Shown: piece after piece, positions 59,402 through 64,000 of the stretch
How positions within the stretch are numbered: position 1 is the stretch's first letter
Layout: the number at the start of each line of letters is the position of its first letter
Origin: Syntrophus buswellii
Lineage (GTDB): Bacteria > Desulfobacterota > Syntrophia > Syntrophales > Syntrophaceae
Direction of reading: 5' to 3'
Assembly: GCF_046097065.1 (NCBI RefSeq)
Contig: NZ_CP175563.1
Span: forward strand, 1,178,001 to 1,242,000
DNA: 64,000 nt
Position numbers and translations under genes: made by a program
The notes under the pieces: generated by a model
Seen by the model: the letters and a program-made list of their open reading frames with translations, nothing else
Told to the model about the DNA's origin: nothing
Databases searched by the model: none

Positions 59402-60646
59402 TTGAAGGGAAGGAAATCAACCCGGGAGGTCAAGATCGGGATCGGGGACCGTCTGGAAGTGGCGATAGACAGCGTCGCCTTCGGCGGTCTGGGGGTCGGC
59501 AGGGTCGGCCGCCTGGTCATCTTTGTTCCCTTCGCCGCGGATGGGGACACGGTTGAGATTGAAATTGCCTCTGTGCGGCGGGCGTACGCCACAGGGCGCA
59601 TATGCCGGATGTTGGAGCCGTCGCCCTTCCGGACCGCTGCCGCATGCTCTTATTACGGGCGCTGCGGAGGCTGCCAGTATCAGCACATCGCCTACGGCCA
59701 CCAGCTGGAAATTAAAAGGCGGCAGGTTGCGGAAACCTTCGTGCGGCTCGGAAGGGTGCCGGATCCCCCCGTGCGTGAACCCATCCCTTCACCGATGCCT
59801 TATGGCTATCGGTGCAAAGCGGACTTCCATGTCCGCCTCGCACCGGGAAGGCCCCCCCTGGTCGGTTACAAGGAGGCGGCGGACAGCCGGATCGTTCCGG
59901 TGACGCGGTGTGAAATTGTCGACGAGTCCATCAACCGCTCCCTGGCAACGCTGCGGAAGGACCTGGAGAATTCTTCTCCCCCCTCCGGCAGAGGCGGGAG
60001 GCAGGAGGAAAGGGTAACCCTGTGGTCCGGTGCGGAAGAGGCAATCCCCGGATTCGGCCGCTCCCAGGCCCCCGGGAATCGGGTCTTACGTTCCGTCAAG
60101 GGAAAGATCCTGCGTGTGCCTGCTACGGGATTTTTTCAGGCCAACTCAACCCTTGTGGACACGATGGTTGATGCGGTGGTCCAGGCCAGTGCGCCTTCGG
60201 GAGCCGAAACGCTCCTGGATGCCTACTGCGGTTCCGGCCTCTTCTCCCTTTTTCTGGCGCCGCGGGTGGAGCGGCTCTTCGGGGTGGAAGCGGACCGGGA
60301 GGCCATCCGCTGCGCCGAAGAGAATCTCCGGGAAGAGGGCGTGCCGAACGGGGAGTTCTTCGCCGGCGACGTCGGCGAATGGTTAAGGGCCTTTTTCCTG
60401 GAAAGAAAAAACACGGTCGATATCGCCGTTCTGGACCCTCCGCGAATCGGCTGCAGCCCGGATGTCCTCGACGGTCTCCTTGGCCTGAACCCTTTGCGGA
60501 TCGTCTATATTTCCTGCAACCCCGCCACCCAGGCCCGGGATATGCGCCGTCTTCTCGACGGCGGCTATCGGTTGACGGAGCTGCAACCCATGGACATGTT
60601 TCCCCAGACAAAACATATCGAGGTTGTAGGCATTCTGGAGAGGTGA
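59402..60646 (+). CDS. 23S rRNA (uracil-5-)-methyltransferase, RlmD/RumA-type
   Basis: This 414-residue protein is a TrmA/RumA-family RNA m5U methyltransferase: a short TRAM domain (about 10-65), an iron-sulfur motif in CSYYGRCGGCQYQHI, SAM motif ETLLDAYCGSGLFSLFLA, VLDPPRIGCSPDVLDGL, and the nucleophilic Cys in IVYISCNPATQARD. The start is a TTG at 59402, four bases after GAGGGGG. Only the paralogue class is certain; RlmD against RlmCD or TrmA cannot be decided. Confidence 0.9.
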   Translation: MKGRKSTREVKIGIGDRLEVAIDSVAFGGLGVGRVGRLVIFVPFAADGDTVEIEIASVRRAYATGRICRMLEPSPFRTAAACSYYGRCGGCQYQHIAYGHQLEIKRRQVAETFVRLGRVPDPPVREPIPSPMPYGYRCKADFHVRLAPGRPPLVGYKEAADSRIVPVTRCEIVDESINRSLATLRKDLENSSPPSGRGGRQEERVTLWSGAEEAIPGFGRSQAPGNRVLRSVKGKILRVPATGFFQANSTLVDTMVDAVVQASAPSGAETLLDAYCGSGLFSLFLAPRVERLFGVEADREAIRCAEENLREEGVPNGEFFAGDVGEWLRAFFLERKNTVDIAVLDPPRIGCSPDVLDGLLGLNPLRIVYISCNPATQARDMRRLLDGGYRLTELQPMDMFPQTKHIEVVGILER

Positions 60647-60667
60647 GGCCGAGGGAAAAAGCGGATC

Positions 60668-61417
60668 CTATAGATCCACTTCCAGGCCGTCACGGGCAGC
60701 GAAGGCATGGGGAAAGATCTTCCGGGCGAATGTTTCGGATTCTTTCCTGTCTTCCCATTTGGAGTACAGGCGGGCATCGAAGTGCGTCAGGGCAAGCCGT
60801 TTCACCCGGGCTTCCGAGGCAATCCGGGCGGCCGCTTCCGGATTGAGGTGCGGCCAGGAATCGCTGAACTGCCCCTGCCTGTAGGCGCATTCCGAAATGA
60901 GCAGGTCGGCTGAACGGGCAAGCGTCACGGCGTTTTGACAATAGCCCGTGTCCGTGCAGGAACTGACGACCCTGTCATCGAGGGAAATCCGATAACCCAG
61001 GGTGAGGACGGGATGTTTCAATGGGAGGGCCTCCACATGGAAGGGAAGCCTGGAAAGGGAGGCGGGCAGTTCGAGAATCTCCACGGGGAAGGGCAGGGAG
61101 GACAGCGCCGCGGTAAAGGGACGGTTGACAAACAGGGTCAGAAGTTTCCGGCTGTCCGCAGGCCCCAGGATCACCAGCCCCCGGGAGAAGGAGAATTTGT
61201 TGAGGGTGTGCAGCCCGATGATGTGGTCCAGGTGAAAATGGCTGAGGAAGAGGTACAGGGGCTTTCCGTCATCAGGGTGTATAAAGTGGTCCAGCTTGTG
61301 GAAGCCGTTTCCTGCATCCAGAACCAGATCGAAGGATTCGGCACGGAGAAGGGTACAGATGGTGTTTCCCGTGTCCGTATCGTACCAGCCGTTCGTGCCC
61401 AGAAAAATGACTTTCAT
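60668..61417 (-). CDS. Metallo-beta-lactamase fold hydrolase, RNase Z-like
   Basis: This 249-residue protein has the metallo-beta-lactamase HxHxDH motif in LFLSHFHLDHIIGL (near residue 58), a metal Asp in SSCTDTGYC and a late His in LTHFD. It starts MKVIFLGTNGWYDTDTGNT and resembles RNase Z/ElaC-like proteins and phosphodiesterase-like MBL enzymes, but lacks the ElaC exosite arm. I start at the ATG at 61417, preceded by AGAGAGGA. The substrate is unknown. Confidence 0.85.
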   Translation of the reverse strand: MKVIFLGTNGWYDTDTGNTICTLLRAESFDLVLDAGNGFHKLDHFIHPDDGKPLYLFLSHFHLDHIIGLHTLNKFSFSRGLVILGPADSRKLLTLFVNRPFTAALSSLPFPVEILELPASLSRLPFHVEALPLKHPVLTLGYRISLDDRVVSSCTDTGYCQNAVTLARSADLLISECAYRQGQFSDSWPHLNPEAAARIASEARVKRLALTHFDARLYSKWEDRKESETFARKIFPHAFAARDGLEVDL

Positions 61418-61613
61418 AAGGGTCCTCTCTCGTTCATCAGGAAACCTGTCCGGCAATGAAGGCACAGGGACTATTCCCCCTTCGTGAACGGGGGGGTAAC
61501 GGGCAGTCCGGTTTCCCTGCGGTTCAATCTGAAGCTTGATTTGTACCGCCAAAGGGCTGTAATGACAAGGTCGAAATGAGTTGTATGAACAGGAAGGCAT
61601 CAAGAGGGAAAAC

Positions 61614-62222
61614 GTGGGTCAGCAAGAACCGGATCATCCGTTGCGTTCAAGAATGAGGTTTCACCGCCCCTGGGGAATGGCGTTTGTTCTGGTCTGCTGT
61701 GTGATGGCTTTTGCCGGTTCGCGGTTTGAAGCCTCCGGATCTCAGCAATCCCCCGCCCCGTCCAGGGACAGGCGCTATGCCATTGAGGTGAGCATCAGCC
61801 GGAATGTTCTGAATCTCTATGAGCACAACGGAGAAAATCTGCGCCTCTTCCGGCGCCAATACCGGGTGGGAACGGCTGTCCGGGGTCTTGATGTCTATCC
61901 CCTGGGGCGGGGCCGGGTGACGGCCATTTCCTTCAATCCCTCGTGGCACCCGACGCCTTACTGCCGGGAGATTTTTCGCAAGAGGGGCATCCATCTGCCT
62001 CCCGTTGTACCCCCGGGCCATCCCCTGAACTACATGGGACCCGTCAAGATCTCCCTTTCCCATCGGACGAGGAAAGGGGCCATCTACCGCATCCACGGCA
62101 ACAACAATCCGGGGCGTGTCGGCCGGCGGGTGACGGGGGGATGCTTTGTCATGTACAATGACGATGTGCGGGAACTGGCCAGGACGATCTCCGTTGGGAC
62201 GGAGGTCATGATCCTGCCCTGA
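61614..62222 (+). CDS. L,D-transpeptidase (YkuD family)
   Basis: This 202-residue periplasmic protein has a signal peptide (MAFVLVCCVMAFAG) and a YkuD domain: VSISRNVLNLYEHNG opens it, and the active site is IHGNNNPGRVGRRVTGGCFVMYNDDV with catalytic Cys and His in the expected order. It should cross-link peptidoglycan or attach envelope proteins to it. I start at the GTG at 61614, five bases after AGAGGG; the ATG at 61653 is also possible. It is divergent from the MBL gene. Confidence 0.87.
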   Translation: MGQQEPDHPLRSRMRFHRPWGMAFVLVCCVMAFAGSRFEASGSQQSPAPSRDRRYAIEVSISRNVLNLYEHNGENLRLFRRQYRVGTAVRGLDVYPLGRGRVTAISFNPSWHPTPYCREIFRKRGIHLPPVVPPGHPLNYMGPVKISLSHRTRKGAIYRIHGNNNPGRVGRRVTGGCFVMYNDDVRELARTISVGTEVMILP

Positions 62223-62283
62223 ACGTTCCGCTCAAAATTCGGGGGGCTCATCCGGTCGTTCTGGCGACAGCGGTAAAAACGGC

Positions 62284-62327
62284 AAAGGCAGGATCACCGA
62301 AGGAACCGGTGAGATCATCCTGCCTTT
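62284..62327 (-). terminator. Terminator of the LamG PEP-CTERM gene
   Basis: AAAGGCAGGAT (62284-62294) and ATCCTGCCTTT (62317-62327) form an 11-bp stem, with an inner CACCG/CGGTG hairpin. On the minus strand GCCG-TTTTT follows. It lies 29 bp beyond the stop of the gene at 62356. The outer stem is the same as that after the PEP-CTERM gene at 26201. Confidence 0.7.
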
Positions 62328-62355
62328 GAACCTTGCTGTACCGCGGATTTGCCCC

Positions 62356-63192
62356 TTAGCCGAGAAGCCTTCTCTTTAGCCCCATGAGGCCGAGCAGCCC
62401 CGAACCGAGGAGCCAGGCGGCGCCGGGAATCGGAACGGGATTCATATCCGCTTTGATTTGATCCGCATTGAGGGCGTTGTTGTAGATGTGGATATCATCC
62501 AGCGTTCCCTGAAACGCGGTAAAGTTGAAGTCCGAGTTGACGCCGATGGTGAGGTTCGCGTTTCCGTTAAACAGGGTGTGGGAGTAGTTGGCGGATTCGG
62601 CCAGCTGGACACCATCGAAGAAATAATGGACGACGCTGCCGTCCCAGGTGGCTGCAAGGTGATGCCATTCCTTTGCGGGAACGGTACCGACGTTGCGTCG
62701 TTCGAGATCCCAGGCGTAGTTGCCCGTGTGATCAAGAAGCACACCAAACTGGTTATGGAACACGCCAAACCAGTAGGAAAGGACGCCGTTGCCTTCCTTG
62801 GCGAGGATGGGTGCATCGCTGTTGGGGTTTTCAGAATAGACCCAGGCCGTGAAGGTTAAGGCGTTCGAGAGTTGGAAATCAGCAGGATTTCCCAGGTTGA
62901 CGTGCGTGGAACCGGAACCGGTGACGCCGGGGAAGTAGAGGCCGAGGCCGGAGTGCCCGGTCGTCCAGGAGGTTTCTTTCCCATTGACCAGGGCGCCATT
63001 GTTGCCGCGGCCGGAAGCGTCCTGGATGATCGTGCCGGAGCCCTCTTCAAAGGCGTAACTGCCGACTAGAACCGCGTATGCGGGTGCATTGAAAGCAAGG
63101 ACCGGGAACACCGCGAAAACGGCGAAAGCGGCCATCCGGCCTTTAATCCTTTTTATCAAAGTTAATAATTCCGAGAACCTTCTTCTTTTCAT
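62356..63192 (-). CDS. LamG-domain protein with PEP-CTERM-like (VPIPG) sorting tail
   Basis: This 278-residue secreted protein has a signal peptide (AFAVFAVFPVLAFNAPAYA), a LamG/concanavalin-like domain (about 40-245: SYAFEEGSGTIIQDASGRGNNG, LTFTAWVYSE, EWHHLAATWDGS, LDDIHIYNNALNADQI) and a C-terminal tail VPIPGAAWLLGSGLLGLMGLKRR. The tail is of the VPLPxxxWLLGSGLLGL subtype of PEP-CTERM. It should bind carbohydrate and be sorted by an exosortase. The promoter upstream contains a palindromic operator. Confidence 0.9.
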   Translation of the reverse strand: MKRRRFSELLTLIKRIKGRMAAFAVFAVFPVLAFNAPAYAVLVGSYAFEEGSGTIIQDASGRGNNGALVNGKETSWTTGHSGLGLYFPGVTGSGSTHVNLGNPADFQLSNALTFTAWVYSENPNSDAPILAKEGNGVLSYWFGVFHNQFGVLLDHTGNYAWDLERRNVGTVPAKEWHHLAATWDGSVVHYFFDGVQLAESANYSHTLFNGNANLTIGVNSDFNFTAFQGTLDDIHIYNNALNADQIKADMNPVPIPGAAWLLGSGLLGLMGLKRRLLG

Positions 63193-63432
63193 CTGACAAT
63201 CTCCTTCATCCTTGAATTGTTTTTGACGGGTTGCAAGTTGTTCCTACATGGTCTTCGACACATCACCTCCCCTTGGTCAAACGTCCTTCCAGCAGGAAGT
63301 CACCGGCGCGGACATCCGTGATTGAAAAAAAAACAGACAAGACGTTCGTCCCGGAAAAGGGCATCGTGCGTGAACCCTTCGCCGTCCTTTCCGGAAGGAA
63401 TTTTCAAATGGAAATCCTGGTATTTTCTGCCT

Positions 63433-63461
63433 GTAATAACGGGTTATGATAACCAGGACAA
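63433..63461 (-). promoter_or_regulatory. Promoter with palindromic operator upstream of the LamG PEP-CTERM gene
   Basis: On the minus strand TTGTCC (63456-63461) and TATTAC (63433-63438) are 17 bp apart. The palindrome GGTTAT-G-ATAACC (63442-63454) fills the spacer, the classical place for a repressor that blocks polymerase. The leader to the ATG at 63192 is about 240 bases. The rest of 63193-63686 has no gene; frames there lack coding character. Confidence 0.5.
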
Positions 63462-63686
63462 TCAGGAAATCTCTCATTTTATGATTCCAATAACCTGATT
63501 GCGAACGTCCGCCTGATGTTCCAGGGGGGGGATGGTTTAGGCGATTACGGAAGAACGCCGCCCGAAGCCCGAAGAGGCCGCAGCCGCGAAGCGGACGCAG
63601 GGGATGGCCAGACGGAACAGAAGCGCGGAAGTGTTGCAGGGTCTCCGTCCGCCGACGAATTTCGTTGAAAAAAAAGCCTCGATGGA

Positions 63687-64000
63687 TCAGCCGAGAAGAT
63701 GGATGGCTTCCAGCACACGGGGGCGGGGCTCCAGGGGGAGACTGTTCTGGCGGGCCTTTTCCACGATATCCCGCCCCATGAGCGCGGCGCCGAGAGCACC
63801 GGTAATCAGAGGGTTCTCGGGGATCAGCAGTTCGCAGTCGAGATACTCCTCCAGTGCGGCGATGAGCCCCCTGTTTTTGCATCCTCCGCCGGTGAGAACG
63901 ACGGGTTTTTCCAGGCGGAGCCGGTGGGCCATTCGGCTGATGCGATCCGCAAGAGAGCGGTGTACCCCGGCCAGGAGATCGGGGACGGGGATGCCCTCGG
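63687..64000 (-). CDS. BcrAD/BadFG-type CoA-dehydratase/reductase activase, 5'-truncated by window edge
   Basis: The last 104 residues of an ASKHA-fold ATPase are visible; the start lies beyond 64000. VVLTGGGCKNRGLIAALEEYLDCELLIPENPLITGALGAALMG is the typical C-terminal block of 2-hydroxyacyl-CoA dehydratase and benzoyl-CoA reductase activators (HgdC/BcrAD type), which pass electrons by ATP hydrolysis. This is a mark of anaerobic amino acid or aromatic metabolism. The dehydratase or reductase subunits are not in the window. Confidence 0.85.
   Translation of the reverse strand, partial: EGIPVPDLLAGVHRSLADRISRMAHRLRLEKPVVLTGGGCKNRGLIAALEEYLDCELLIPENPLITGALGAALMGRDIVEKARQNSLPLEPRPRVLEAIHLLG

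Noticed and set aside
63277..63882. Open minus-strand frame of about 200 codons overlapping the activase end
   Set aside because: It overlaps the real activase frame and shows the composition of non-coding GC-rich sequence.

Overview
The window looks like a chromosomal segment of a GC-rich, Gram-negative anaerobe. The best guess is a Syntrophales-like member of the Desulfobacterota (former Deltaproteobacteria). Evidence: a PEP-CTERM/exosortase-type exopolysaccharide locus with PEP-CTERM target proteins, a BcrAD/HgdC-type CoA-dehydratase activase cut by the right edge, an isolated NIL-ferredoxin, many radical SAM enzymes, Liv-type ABC transport, and large PAS hybrid kinases. No rRNA, tRNA or CRISPR array was seen.

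Region 1 (1-17075, almost all minus strand) is the exopolysaccharide locus. Read in the direction of transcription it has four blocks. First, a TPR lipoprotein with its own promoter. Second, an envelope block: Wza-like export protein, outer-membrane barrel, Wzz-like chain-length protein, BY-type kinase, ExeA-like ATPase. Third, a glycan block: sugar transferase with a degenerate GGDEF-like N-terminus, then oxidoreductase, acyltransferase and aminotransferase for a 2,3-diamino sugar. Fourth, a lower-GC block: two FemAB-like proteins, a Cys-rich small protein and a polysaccharide deacetylase-DUF354 fusion. Blocks two and three are each preceded by a 32-bp element (29/32 identical) at nearly the same distance from a likely -10 box, so one activator probably controls both. 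No exosortase gene is in the window.

Region 2 (17101-26000) holds a complete branched-chain amino acid ABC operon (livF-G-M-H and binding protein), the GTPase genes der and era, and between them a DsbI/DsbL-like oxidation pair.

Region 3 (26146-28006) is AT-rich accessory DNA: a PEP-CTERM protein gene, a 440-bp AT-rich stretch without genes, and a decayed IS1182-type transposase.

Region 4 (28007-39708) has a PLD-family protein, a radical SAM-rnc-mtaB operon, a NIL-ferredoxin, an orphan methylthiotransferase-like radical SAM protein in lower-GC DNA, a hydrolase-dehydrogenase pair, and a TPP-riboswitch-controlled thiamine operon that begins with a ThiE-ThiS fusion.

Region 5 (39709-64000) carries two orphan hybrid histidine kinases (one with two PocR-like sensor domains), housekeeping and repair-type enzymes (DUF89 phosphatase, ArgD-like aminotransferase, YggS, Maf, ManC, two rRNA methyltransferases, peroxiredoxin), envelope proteins (patatin lipoprotein, rhomboid, TraB-like, L,D-transpeptidase, EamA transporter), a LuxR-type regulator, and a LamG protein with a PEP-CTERM-like tail. 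ManC could supply GDP-mannose to the region 1 pathway, and the two PEP-CTERM proteins are likely clients of an exosortase encoded elsewhere.
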